Below are positions 1-7,933 of a DNA stretch of 32,998 nucleotides, piece after piece. The notes below the pieces were generated by a model, which had not been told where the DNA came from, searched no databases, and worked only from the letters and a program-made list of their open reading frames with translations. The position numbers and the translations under genes were made by a program. Source of the DNA: JANNAT01 sp031422555 (GTDB taxonomy: Bacteria; Pseudomonadota; Alphaproteobacteria; Rhodobacterales; Rhodobacteraceae); NCBI GenBank assembly GCA_031422555.1, contig JANPLZ010000034.1, positions 1 through 32,998 of the forward strand, read 5' to 3'. The first letter of the stretch is position 1, and the number at the start of each line of letters is the position of its first letter.

Positions 1-1
1 G

Positions 2-190
2 GCCCTGGCCGAAGATTACGCCGGGCGCACCCAGATGGTTGTGGTGACAGAACGGCTGGCACAAGTGATCCGCCGTGAATTGTCGGCCCCCGTGTCGGCC
101 ATCCCCGACGGCGCGCTGATCACCCGCTTTGACGGATCGCCGGTTGATATCGCCGTGCCGGTGGCGTTTGCAAGTTCGGTTATCCAATAA
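2..190 (+). CDS. C-terminal end of an unidentified protein (5' truncated by window edge)
   Basis: An open frame runs from the window edge to a TAA at 188-190 and gives the last 62 residues of a protein ending in SSVIQ. It starts inside a coding region, has codon use like the neighbouring genes, and lies 52 bases before the next start on the same strand. The visible residues are a mixed helical and strand stretch with no motif I recognise, no cysteines and no membrane segment. Family and function cannot be assigned. It could be transcribed together with the rRNA methyltransferase that follows. Confidence 0.6.
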   Translation, partial: ALAEDYAGRTQMVVVTERLAQVIRRELSAPVSAIPDGALITRFDGSPVDIAVPVAFASSVIQ

Positions 191-242
191 CACGCGGGCC
201 TTGGGCCTTTCCTAGGACACGCGAACAGATTATGGGGGTGCG

Positions 243-1508
243 ATGAGCGCCCCCATTTTCCATACCCCCGATGACGATGGCCCAGATCTGGGTCTGCCCG
301 AAACCGCCGCCTATCTGGCTGGCCGCGCCGTGGTGCGCCTGAAACCCAAAGCCGAGGCGCGCGCCATCCGGCATGGGTTTCCGTGGATTTACGCGGATGA
401 GCTGGTCACCGACAGGCGCACCCAAGGGCTTGCGCCCGGGGCACTTGCGGTGCTGGAAGACGATCTGCGCCGCCCTTTGGGTGTGGTGACGGTCAACACC
501 AAATCCAAGATCATCGCCCGGATGCTGGACCGTGATCCGAACACGGTGATTGATCGCGCGTGGTTTGCCGCCCGGCTGACCCGGGCGCAAGATATGCGCA
601 AGCGGCTTTATGACGCGCCCTATTACCGGCTGGTGCATGCCGAAGCCGATGGTCTGCCCGGTGTGGTGATTGACCTTTTTGGCGACGTCGCCGTGGTGCA
701 GCCCAATGCGGCCTGGGCCGAGGCGCATCTTGACGCGCTGGTGGCGGCGCTGACGGATGTCACCGGGTGCCATGTTGTGGTGAAAAACGCCATGGGGCGG
801 TCGCGGGTGCTGGAAGGCCTGTCCGAAGAAACCGTGGTCTTGGCGGGTGCGGTCACCGCTCCGGTGCCGGTGTTGATGAACGGGGCCACCTATCTGGCCG
901 ATGTGACGGGCGGGCAAAAGACCGGGTTGTTCTTTGACCAACGCCCCAACCACGCCTTTACCGCGCGACTGGCACGTGGCGCGCGGGTGCTGGATATGTT
1001 CAGCCATGTCGGCGGCTTTGCTTTGGCGGCACTGGCGGGCGGGGCGCAATCCGCGCTGGCGGTGGATTCTTCGGCCCCGGCGCTGGGGTTGGCGACCGCC
1101 GGGGCAAAAGCGTCAGGCTTTGCCGACCGCTTTGCCACCCGCCAAGGCGATGCGTTTGACGTCTTGGAAAAACTGGGGGCCGAGGCCGCGCAGTTTGATC
1201 TGGTGATCTGCGACCCACCCGCCTTTGCCCCGGCCAAACCGGCGCTGGAGGCGGGACTTCGCGCCTATGAACGGCTGGCCCGGCTGGCGGCCCCTTTGGT
1301 GGCACCCGGCGGCTATCTGGTGTTGTGTTCGTGCAGCCATGCTGCGGATTTGTCGGTGTTTCGCAACGCCTGTGCGCGCGGTATCGGCCGGGGCGGGCGG
1401 CGCGCGCAACTGATCCACACCGGATTTGCCGGGCCGGACCATCCGATGTTGCTGCAACTGGCGGAATCGGCCTATCTGAAGGCGCTGTTTTTCCGGCTGG
1501 ATGGCTGA
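243..1508 (+). CDS. rlmI: Class I rRNA large-subunit methyltransferase, RlmI-like
   Basis: This 421-residue protein looks like a SAM-dependent 23S rRNA m5C methyltransferase of the RlmI/YccW family (E. coli RlmI, 396 residues, methylates C1962). An N-terminal PUA-like segment (about residues 28-105, with HGFPWIYADEL) precedes an EEHYD-like linker and a Rossmann methyltransferase core. Family signatures are visible: GGQKTGLFFDQRPN, the SAM-binding stretch VLDMFSHVGGFALAAL, the catalytic-type CDPPAF motif and the Cys-bearing LCSCS strand. The first 25 residues are an unconserved-looking extension, so an internal start is possible, but ATG 243 is the first in frame. Its 3' end overlaps the PIN-domain gene by 8 bases, which suggests translational coupling. 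Exact target base is inferred from family only. Confidence 0.85.
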   Translation: MSAPIFHTPDDDGPDLGLPETAAYLAGRAVVRLKPKAEARAIRHGFPWIYADELVTDRRTQGLAPGALAVLEDDLRRPLGVVTVNTKSKIIARMLDRDPNTVIDRAWFAARLTRAQDMRKRLYDAPYYRLVHAEADGLPGVVIDLFGDVAVVQPNAAWAEAHLDALVAALTDVTGCHVVVKNAMGRSRVLEGLSEETVVLAGAVTAPVPVLMNGATYLADVTGGQKTGLFFDQRPNHAFTARLARGARVLDMFSHVGGFALAALAGGAQSALAVDSSAPALGLATAGAKASGFADRFATRQGDAFDVLEKLGAEAAQFDLVICDPPAFAPAKPALEAGLRAYERLARLAAPLVAPGGYLVLCSCSHAADLSVFRNACARGIGRGGRRAQLIHTGFAGPDHPMLLQLAESAYLKALFFRLDG

Positions 1509-2058
1509 CCCTGCCATGAAGGCGGTGCTGGACGCCTGTGTTTTGTATCCGACCGTGCTGCGCGAGATTTTGTTGGGGGTGGCGGCACTGGGTTTGTATG
1601 AGCCGCTGTGGTCAGAGCGGATCTTGCGCGAATGGGTGCGCGCCACGGCCAAGCTGGGGCCGCTGGCCCTACTGCAAGCCGAGGCCGAGGCGGCCAGCTT
1701 GCGCGCGCGTTTCCCACGCGGCGGTATCCGCGAAAACCGCGACATCGAAGCGCGGTTGCTGTTGCCCGACCCCAACGATCTGCATGTGTTGGCGGTGGCC
1801 ATCGCGGGCCACGCCGATTGCATCGTGACGTTCAACGCGGTCGATTTTCCACGTCATGTGCTGGCGGCGGACGGCATTGAACGGCGCGATCCCGATGGGT
1901 TGTTGTGGGAATTATGGTCGCATCATCCCGATCAGGTGGGTGCTGTGGTGCGCGGCGTTCATGCCACGGCCCAAGCGATGGCGGGGGTGGATATCGCACT
2001 GAAATCCTTGATGAAGCGCGCGCAATTGCCGAAACTTGCCAAGGCGATGGCGGGGTAA
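1501..2058 (+). CDS. PIN-domain protein (RSP_2648-like family)
   Basis: A 185-residue PIN-domain protein, a fold usually acting as a metal-dependent endoribonuclease. Acidic positions expected in a PIN active site are present: Asp in VLDACVLYP near the N-terminus, Glu in RILREW, Asp in PDPNDLHVLAVA, and the IVTFNAVDFP strand. The C-terminal 60 residues are helical and lie outside the core fold. The start overlaps the rlmI stop by 8 bases; ATG 1516 (MKAVLDACV) is a plausible alternative that fits the usual PIN N-terminus better. There is no antitoxin-like gene next to it, so a VapC-type toxin role is not supported. The family resembles one named after R. sphaeroides RSP_2648, as I recall it. 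Substrate unknown. Confidence 0.75.
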   Translation: MADPAMKAVLDACVLYPTVLREILLGVAALGLYEPLWSERILREWVRATAKLGPLALLQAEAEAASLRARFPRGGIRENRDIEARLLLPDPNDLHVLAVAIAGHADCIVTFNAVDFPRHVLAADGIERRDPDGLLWELWSHHPDQVGAVVRGVHATAQAMAGVDIALKSLMKRAQLPKLAKAMAG

Positions 2059-2164
2059 AGTGAAGTTGGTTTCTTTGCTTTGTAAGATTTGCCCCAAGCA
2101 AATCTGACCGCCCCCGAACCGCACCCGAACCGCCCCCTGAAGGGCCCCGTCGGTTCGGGCGCAA

Positions 2165-2851
2165 TCAGAGTTGCCCCCAGCGCGCCGCCATCTGTTCAAT
2201 CGCGGCAATGCGGTCGTCGGTTTTGGGATGGCTTAACAGCCACGCGGGCGTGCCGGCCCCGGCCGATCCGGTCAGCGCGGACAGTTTGCGAAACAGCGAT
2301 ACCTGTGGCCCGGTGCCAATGCCCGCCTTGACCAGCAACGCAGCCGCATAGGCATCGGCCTCAAATTCATCGCGGCGCGACAGCCGCGCCATCAACACCC
2401 CCGAAATCATCCGCGCGATCCACACCCCCAAAATCGGGATAAAGCGGTTCAACAACGCCGACAGCATCATGAACACCGCATTTTGTCCGGTAAAATCAAT
2501 CATCCGCCGCCGTGTATGCCCCAGCGCCACATGGCCCAATTCATGCGCGATCACCGAGGCCAGCTCTTCGGCAGACACTTCGCCACGGGCTTTGCGGTTC
2601 AAAAATCCGCGGGTCAGAAAAATCCGGCCATCTGGTGCTGCCAACCCGTTGACTGCGTCAATTTCAAAGACATTGACCTTGATCTGCGGCACATCCAGTG
2701 CCGCTGCCATCTGGTCAGCCAGGCGGATGATCGACGGATCGGTCAGCGGTTGGCTTTGCCGGTCCAGCATCTGTTTGGTGCGCCACACCGAAAAGCGCAT
2801 CATCAGATAGGCATACGCCACGGCCAGCAAGATGGGGGTGAATTTCAACAT
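2165..2851 (-). CDS. M48-family membrane zinc metalloprotease (HtpX-like)
   Basis: A 228-residue protein with the M48 peptidase pattern. It has an N-terminal membrane segment (about residues 3-20), the zinc motif HELGH at residues 103-107, a hydrophobic pair of segments around 118-155, and the downstream glutamate ligand in DEFEADAYAA. It is shorter than HtpX (about 290 residues), with a single N-terminal anchor, so I call it HtpX-like rather than HtpX. M48 membrane proteases generally degrade misfolded membrane or periplasmic proteins. It is transcribed away from the PIN gene (convergent, 106-base gap) and lies downstream of the vWA gene on the same strand with a 55-base gap, so co-transcription is possible. 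Confidence 0.85.
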   Translation of the reverse strand: MLKFTPILLAVAYAYLMMRFSVWRTKQMLDRQSQPLTDPSIIRLADQMAAALDVPQIKVNVFEIDAVNGLAAPDGRIFLTRGFLNRKARGEVSAEELASVIAHELGHVALGHTRRRMIDFTGQNAVFMMLSALLNRFIPILGVWIARMISGVLMARLSRRDEFEADAYAAALLVKAGIGTGPQVSLFRKLSALTGSAGAGTPAWLLSHPKTDDRIAAIEQMAARWGQL

Positions 2852-2906
2852 ACCCCTGATATGGCCCCAAACGGCGCGGATGCAAGCCGGGCCGTGGCGC
2901 GTCGTA

Positions 2907-4085
2907 TCACCGCAATTCCCGGATGCCGCGCGACAAGCCGTCCAGCGTCATCGGCACCATTGTCTGCACGATGGATTTTACCAGACCGATCGACTGGGTA
3001 TAGCCCCAATGCGCCTGCTGCACCGGGTTGATCCACAGATGATGCGGCCACTGTGCGCAGGCTCTTTGCAGCCAAACCTGCCCTGCCTCGGGGTTCCAAT
3101 GTTCAGACGCGCCGCCGGGTTGCAAGATTTCATAGGGGCTCATACTGGCGTCGCCGACAAAAATGCATTTGTAATCCGCACCATAGCTGCGCAATACCTC
3201 GGCGGTGGGGGTTTGCGCGTCCCAGCGGCGGGCATTGTCACGCCACACGCCCTCATAAAGGCAGTTGTGAAAGTAAAACGGCACCAGATGCTTGAATTCG
3301 GCACGCGCGGCGCTGAACAATTCCTCCATCACTTTGACATAAGGGTCCATCGAGCCGCCAATATCGAGAAACAACAAGACTTTGACCGCATTGCGCCGTT
3401 CGGGTCGGGTTTGCACATCCAGCCAGCCTTGTTCGGCAGTGGCGCGGATGGTGCCGTCCAGATCCAGCTCGTCCGCCGCCCCACTGCGCGCCCACTGCCG
3501 CAAGCGGCGCAGCGCCACTTTGATGTTGCGGGTGCCCAACTCGACCGTGTCATCCAAATTGCGAAATTCGCGCTTGTCCCAGACTTTGACGGCGCGTTGG
3601 TGGCGGCTTTGATCCTGACCGATCCGCACGCCTTCGGGGTTAAAGCCGTAGGCCCCGAAAGGCGAGGTGCCCGCAGTGCCAATCCATTTGTTACCCCCCT
3701 GATGGCGGCCCTGCTGTTCGGCCAACCGGTCACGCAGCCGCTGCATCAGCGCGTCAAAGCCGCCGGATGCGGCAATTTCGGCGCGTTCTTGTTCGGTAAA
3801 AAGCCGCTCTGCCAGCTTTTCCAGCCAGTCGCGCGGCAAATCAACCGCCCTCAGCACCTGATCCGGGGTGACCGCCTCAAGCCCTTGAAAACTGGCGGCA
3901 AAGGCGCGGTCAAAACGGTCAAGGTGACGTTCGTCCTTGACCATGCAAGTGCGGGCCAGATGGTAAAACCCGGTGACGTCATACCGGACGATGCCCGCCG
4001 CCATAGCTTCTAGAAAGGCCAGATATTCGCGCAGCGATACCGGCACACCCACGCCGCGCAAATTTTCAAAAAACCGCAAAAACAT
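2907..4085 (-). CDS. CoxE-like von Willebrand factor A domain protein
   Basis: A 392-residue protein of the CoxE/vWA family that works with MoxR-type AAA ATPases as a metal-insertion or assembly chaperone pair. Residues 1-220 form a helical N-terminal domain; the vWA core begins around VKVLLFLDIGGSM (residues 235-246). The MIDAS motif reads DIGGS instead of DxSxS, so the first serine is a glycine, which may weaken or change metal binding. A conserved-looking stretch (YFHNCLYEGVW) follows. The likely partner, a MoxR ATPase, is encoded about 2.3 kb upstream on the same strand, separated by a small membrane protein and a DUF2927 lipoprotein. The client protein is unknown; no CO dehydrogenase genes are nearby. 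Confidence 0.85.
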   Translation of the reverse strand: MFLRFFENLRGVGVPVSLREYLAFLEAMAAGIVRYDVTGFYHLARTCMVKDERHLDRFDRAFAASFQGLEAVTPDQVLRAVDLPRDWLEKLAERLFTEQERAEIAASGGFDALMQRLRDRLAEQQGRHQGGNKWIGTAGTSPFGAYGFNPEGVRIGQDQSRHQRAVKVWDKREFRNLDDTVELGTRNIKVALRRLRQWARSGAADELDLDGTIRATAEQGWLDVQTRPERRNAVKVLLFLDIGGSMDPYVKVMEELFSAARAEFKHLVPFYFHNCLYEGVWRDNARRWDAQTPTAEVLRSYGADYKCIFVGDASMSPYEILQPGGASEHWNPEAGQVWLQRACAQWPHHLWINPVQQAHWGYTQSIGLVKSIVQTMVPMTLDGLSRGIRELR

Positions 4086-4094
4086 CGGCTTGGC

Positions 4095-4259
4095 CTACAG
4101 GATGCGTTCCAGAAATATCGTCAGAAACAGCCCGATCAGGGTGAACAAGATGCCAAACCCCGCCGCGTATTGCAGCGCATCAAGTTTGCGCCCGCCACGC
4201 CGCAGCGCAATCGACGCGCCCAGAACCACGCCAAACAGAAATCCGCCAATTACGATCAC
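4095..4259 (-). CDS. Small two-segment membrane protein
   Basis: A 54-residue frame with a GTG start at 4257-4259, preceded by an AAGGG ribosome-binding site about 8 bases upstream, and a TAG stop at 4095-4097, nine bases before the vWA gene. It encodes two strongly hydrophobic stretches (VIVIGGFLFGVVLGASIAL and GFGILFTLIGLFLTIFL) joined by a basic loop (RRGGRKLD), the pattern of a hairpin membrane protein with a cytoplasmic positive turn. Tight packing between the DUF2927 gene (51-base gap) and the vWA gene supports it as a real operon member. I know no family for it. Function unknown; it may anchor or accompany the neighbours. Confidence 0.6.
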   Translation of the reverse strand: MIVIGGFLFGVVLGASIALRRGGRKLDALQYAAGFGILFTLIGLFLTIFLERIL

Positions 4260-4310
4260 AAGGCTTGCCCTTTGCCGCTGCAGGCAGCGGAAGTTGCCGC
4301 GCCTTGGTGT

Positions 4311-5684
4311 TTATCCGCGTTGCCCGCGCGCGCCCAATGCCGCGATTTCCGACATGCGTGCGCGCACTTGCGGCTCTGCGCCAAAGCCATAGCGCGCCCA
4401 AGCCAGACTGTCGAGCCGCAGCGCCTCGGCCTGCGACGCTTGGCCCGCATTCTGCAGCGCTTCGGCCTTGATCAGCATCAACGTGGCCAACAAAGCGGCA
4501 TTTTCCGCCGATCTGACCACCGGGATGGCACGGTCGGCAAAGGCAATCGCCTGATCGTTTTGCCCCGATGACAGCGCAATCGCCGCAAGTTGCATATCGA
4601 CATGGGCGGCATTCACCGCCGCACCCGGAATGGCGCGGTAGATTTTGGCAGCCGATGCAAAGGCTTGCACCGCGGCGTCGGGTTGGCTGGCGGTCAGCGC
4701 GCGGCCCTTGGCATAGAAACTGAAGGCAAGTCGGCTGTCGCGCCACCCCTGCGCCATCGCAATCGACAGCATCCGGTCGGCAGATTTCGCCCGCGCGCCC
4801 GCACCCACCCGTGGCCCGAACGCGCCTTCAACCGCCGCCACCCAAGAGCGTGGCGCTATTTGCAACCTTTGCCCCGCCCCACCTTCGCCGCCGGGGTTCA
4901 ACCGGGCCAACATGGCGGGCAGGGTTTTGGCGGCCTCGGCCTCGTTCATGCCATTGCGCATCTCGGGCGCGTAATGCAGCCGTAGCATCAGCATGTCAAA
5001 GCTGGTCAGCACTGTGTTGAAATTGTCGTCGTTGAACACGGAATTTGGCAGATGATAGAGATCATTCAGCGGCCCGATGGATTGCGCCAATTCCTCGTGC
5101 AGACAGTCGCGCACTTCTTGCGGGCTGGTGTCGGACGGGATGAAAATGGCGACGTGATCGCGCGATGTCATCGTGGTCCAATCGACATCGGCCGAATTGC
5201 GTTTGGCCTTGTATTCGGCAAAGGACTGCACGCGCGGCACAACGAAGCAGGCGGCCATCGGCACCACGCGCTGCATTTGGGCGCGGGGTTGAAAATCTAT
5301 CGTGATCGCCGGGTTTTCGCCCGGTTCGGCCCTGCGGATATCCAGGCCCGCCTCGGCGCGAAAGCGTTGCAGCAAGGCGGTCAGTTCGGCCGGGGCAGAG
5401 GTTGGCACATCGCCCACAAATGCCACAGTGATGGTGCCGTCAAAGCGCGAAAATGATGGCACGGCCCGACCGCTTTCCATGCGGAATTCCAGATCCAGAA
5501 AATCGCGGGCGATGTCGCGGTTTGATTTGGTGAAATTGGCAGAGGTGCTGGTGCTGAACGCCTGCATCGCGGGTAAGGAGGCCGCCGCCGTGGCATCTTG
5601 CGCATAGCTTTTGGTGACTTCGGCCTGCGGCGCGGCTGTGCAGGCGGTCAGCCCGGCAAGGGCAATCAATGGCAATAGGCGCAT
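4311..5684 (-). CDS. DUF2927 lipoprotein with TPR-like C-terminus
   Basis: A 457-residue predicted lipoprotein. The chosen start (MRLLPLIALAGLTAC) gives a short signal peptide with lipobox LTAC and Cys15 as the lipid site; a longer in-frame start at 5747 would bury this signal. Residues about 50-270 resemble DUF2927, a family of unknown function with the marks CFVVPR, FIPSDTSPQEVRDCLHEELAQ and LYHLPNSVFNDDNFN. The HEELAQ stretch recalls a protease-like HExxx pattern, but no second histidine is placed to make HExxH. The C-terminal 150 residues are alanine-rich helical pairs resembling TPR repeats. It sits upstream of the small membrane protein and vWA gene on the same strand, probably in one transcript. 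Confidence 0.8.
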   Translation of the reverse strand: MRLLPLIALAGLTACTAAPQAEVTKSYAQDATAAASLPAMQAFSTSTSANFTKSNRDIARDFLDLEFRMESGRAVPSFSRFDGTITVAFVGDVPTSAPAELTALLQRFRAEAGLDIRRAEPGENPAITIDFQPRAQMQRVVPMAACFVVPRVQSFAEYKAKRNSADVDWTTMTSRDHVAIFIPSDTSPQEVRDCLHEELAQSIGPLNDLYHLPNSVFNDDNFNTVLTSFDMLMLRLHYAPEMRNGMNEAEAAKTLPAMLARLNPGGEGGAGQRLQIAPRSWVAAVEGAFGPRVGAGARAKSADRMLSIAMAQGWRDSRLAFSFYAKGRALTASQPDAAVQAFASAAKIYRAIPGAAVNAAHVDMQLAAIALSSGQNDQAIAFADRAIPVVRSAENAALLATLMLIKAEALQNAGQASQAEALRLDSLAWARYGFGAEPQVRARMSEIAALGARGQRG

Positions 5685-6406
5685 GGCTTGGCAGCTCTTT
5701 ACATGTGCAGGGGTAGGGGCCCCCTTGAGGTGAGAAATGCACCGCAATTTCCCCCTGCATGATCCGGGATCAGATCCCCCAGAACCGGTGCCCCCGCACC
5801 GGGTCTGGGGGTATTTTCTGACCCGGGACTTGCCGAGTTCACTTGCCGCACCAGCAACCGATCCGCGCCCATGTCCACCAAAGCAGTCTGGCAGTCATGG
5901 CCGCAGGTCCGGCCCGATTTCAGCACGCAAAGCACGCGTCCCACCGCGTCTTTACCGCCTGAAAGTTCACCTTTGATCGCAGCAGGTTCCGGCGCGCCAC
6001 AACGGCACGCCTGCGGGTAACAATCTGGTTTGCAAGGTAATCTGGCAAAGTGTTGCCAGCCGCCCTGCAAGGCCGCCCCGCGCCGCACCCCCCCGCAGAA
6101 GGGGGGCGTGGCACCAAAGCTGCACCCGATTGTTCGCCCTGAAACCCGATGAACCAAACGCTTGCTCTTGGCGGTCAGACAACAGGGGATCAGTGTCAGG
6201 ATATTGGCGCGCCTGTGTCAATCTTTGGATTTTTGCGCCCAATCCACAAATCTACCCATGGATGGTTTCCAAAGCCGGAACGCCAGATTTTCCATTCTGG
6301 ATACACGGAATATTTCATTATATTTCATAAATTACCAAACTTGTGATCCTATTATGGCAAGACTATGGCCAAACCTAGGCAATCACGTCCGATTCGGGAA
6401 AAAGGC
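5685..6406. other. 722-base gap between MoxR and DUF2927 genes
   Basis: No convincing gene is seen. The half nearest DUF2927 is GC-rich and holds a long hairpin (5776-5811) and a second G/C run near 6088-6107. The half nearest moxR (about 6180-6400) is clearly more AT-rich than its surroundings. A minus-strand frame at 5699-6157 codes for a cysteine-rich 152-residue peptide (CYPQACRCGAP, CGHDC), and another minus frame overlaps it at 5920-6117. Neither has a clear ribosome-binding site or a recognised family, so a decayed gene is possible but not shown. Confidence 0.5.
5776..5811. terminator. Long GC-rich hairpin
   Basis: Sixteen-base arms (5776-5791 and 5796-5811) pair with one A/G mismatch around a CCCC loop. 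On the plus strand the hairpin is followed by TATTTTC, like a weak intrinsic terminator, but no plus-strand gene leads into it. It lies 92 bases upstream of the DUF2927 start, so it could instead shape the 5' leader of that transcript. Confidence 0.5.
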
Positions 6407-6415
6407 CTAGCGGCC
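6399..6415 (-). terminator. Weak terminator-like element after moxR
   Basis: Read on the minus strand, GGCC, a GCTA loop, GGCC and then TTTTT lie across the moxR stop codon. The stem is only 4 bp, so this is a weak candidate. It is the only U-tract close to the gene's 3' end and would separate moxR from the DUF2927-vWA group. Confidence 0.3.
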
Positions 6416-7246
6416 AGCCCGGTTCAAAAACGCCAGCCGTTCAAACAACTGCACGTCCTGCTCGTTCTTCAACAGCGCCCCGTGCAGGCGTGGCAGCGCC
6501 GATTTTGCATCGCGGCGCAAATCTTCGGGGGTCAGATCTTCGGCCAGCAGCAGTTTCAGCCAATCCAGCACTTCCGAGGTTGACGGCTTTTTGCGCAGTC
6601 CGGGGGTGTCGCGAATTTCAAAAAACTGGGTAAGGGCTGCGGTCAGCAAAGCCGGTTTGATATCCGGGAAATGCACCTGCACGATTGACGCCAAAACATC
6701 GGCGTCGGGAAAGCGGATGTAGTGAAAGAAACACCGCCGCAAAAACGCATCGGGCAATTCTTTTTCATTGTTCGAGGTGATGATCACGACCGGGCGCTGC
6801 CGGGCGACGATGGTTTCATTGGTTTCGTAGACGTGAAATTCCATCCGGTCCAGTTCCTGCAACAGATCGTTGGGAAATTCGATGTCGGCCTTGTCGATTT
6901 CATCTATCAGCAGCACCACGCGGGCCGGGGCATCGAACGCCGTCCACAGCTTGCCACGCCGGATATAGTTTTTGACGTCTTGCACCCGCGCATCGCCCAA
7001 CTGACTGTCGCGCAACCGGCTGACGGCATCATATTCGTAAAGGCCCTGTTGCGCCTTGGTAGTCGATTTAACATGCCATTCAATCAGCGGCATGTCCAAG
7101 GCAAGCGCCACCTGACGGGCCAGTTCGGTTTTGCCGGTCCCCGGCTCGCCCTTGACCAAAAGGGGGCGTTGCAAGGTGACGGCAGCGTTTACCGCGATTT
7201 GCAAATCATCGGCGACTATATAACGGCTGGTCGAGGCGAATTTCAT
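6407..7246 (-). CDS. MoxR-family AAA+ ATPase
   Basis: A 279-residue AAA+ ATPase of the MoxR group. Walker A GEPGTGKT is at residues 33-40, Walker B VVLLIDEIDKA at about 110-120, and sensor-type residues are in VVIITSNNEKELPDAFLRRC. The start at 7246 (MKFASTSRYIV) was chosen because a GGA ribosome-binding site lies 6 bases upstream and the protein then begins like its relatives; in-frame starts further upstream add a tail rich in charged residues. MoxR ATPases act with vWA proteins in remodelling or metal-centre maturation of client enzymes, and the CoxE-like gene downstream on the same strand is the likely partner. The gene is divergent from dksA with 171 bases between start codons. Confidence 0.9.
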   Translation of the reverse strand: MKFASTSRYIVADDLQIAVNAAVTLQRPLLVKGEPGTGKTELARQVALALDMPLIEWHVKSTTKAQQGLYEYDAVSRLRDSQLGDARVQDVKNYIRRGKLWTAFDAPARVVLLIDEIDKADIEFPNDLLQELDRMEFHVYETNETIVARQRPVVIITSNNEKELPDAFLRRCFFHYIRFPDADVLASIVQVHFPDIKPALLTAALTQFFEIRDTPGLRKKPSTSEVLDWLKLLLAEDLTPEDLRRDAKSALPRLHGALLKNEQDVQLFERLAFLNRAGR

Positions 7247-7417
7247 AAACATTCCAAGGTTGTGCGGTTGCGTCGGATCAAGCCTAACGTTCCTTGAAAT
7301 TTGTCGCAACCGCTAGTGACAAGCGCGCGCAGTTCGGCTACATGCCGCATCATGCAGGAGCGCGCCATCATAAATGCCCACCCGCTGAAGCGCCCCTTGA
7401 ACCTGGAGAGTGCTGGA

Positions 7418-7840
7418 ATGAAAGTCGAAACCTTCCTGCCGGAAGATTATCGCCCCGCCGAAACCGAACCTTTCATGAATGATCGGCAGTTGGAATATTT
7501 CCGCCGCAAACTGATCGTGTGGAAGCAGGAACTGTTGGATCAATCGGCCGAAACCATCGACAATCTGCAAGAATCGGGTCGCTCGGTGCCGGATATTGCC
7601 GATCGTGCATCCGAAGAAACCGACCGGGCGCTGGAGTTGCGCACGCGCGACCGCCAACGCAAGCTGGTGTCGAAAATCGACGCCGCCCTGCGGCGGATTG
7701 ATCAGGCCGAATTTGGCTATTGCGAAATGACCGGAGAGCCGATCAGCCTGAAACGGCTTGACGCCCGCCCGATTGCCACCATGACGCTGGAAGCGCAGGA
7801 AAAGCATGAGCGGCGTGAAAAAGTGCACCGCGACGATTAA
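7418..7840 (+). CDS. dksA: RNA polymerase-binding transcription factor DksA (zinc-less type)
   Basis: A 140-residue DksA homologue, which binds the RNA polymerase secondary channel and acts with ppGpp at promoters. The start MKVETFLPEDYRP was chosen for its GGAGAG site 8 bases upstream; an earlier in-frame ATG at 7301 adds a poor leader. The coiled-coil tip motif DxxDRAS (PDIADRAS) is kept, as are ELRTRDRQRKL and GYCEMTGEPISLKRLDARP. Of the four zinc cysteines of E. coli DksA only the first (in GYC) remains; the others read Thr and non-Cys residues, as I recall for R. sphaeroides DksA (RSP_2654). It therefore probably folds without zinc. It is divergently arranged with moxR. Confidence 0.9.
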   Translation: MKVETFLPEDYRPAETEPFMNDRQLEYFRRKLIVWKQELLDQSAETIDNLQESGRSVPDIADRASEETDRALELRTRDRQRKLVSKIDAALRRIDQAEFGYCEMTGEPISLKRLDARPIATMTLEAQEKHERREKVHRDD

Positions 7841-7933
7841 ACGCCCGCGCGGGCCTTGCGCCACGCAGTAGATCAAGATCACATCACCGCCGGGCCGCAG
7901 GGTTCGGCGGTTTGTATTTGGGGGACCCCGTCG

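Noticed and set aside
1501..2058. VapC-type toxin-antitoxin pair
   Set aside because: The upstream partner is an rRNA methyltransferase, not an antitoxin, and no small antitoxin gene lies on either side.
2832..4013. Plus-strand frame of 393 residues opposite the vWA gene
   Set aside because: It is the antisense of a well-supported CoxE-like gene with clear motifs; the plus-strand peptide has no family features.
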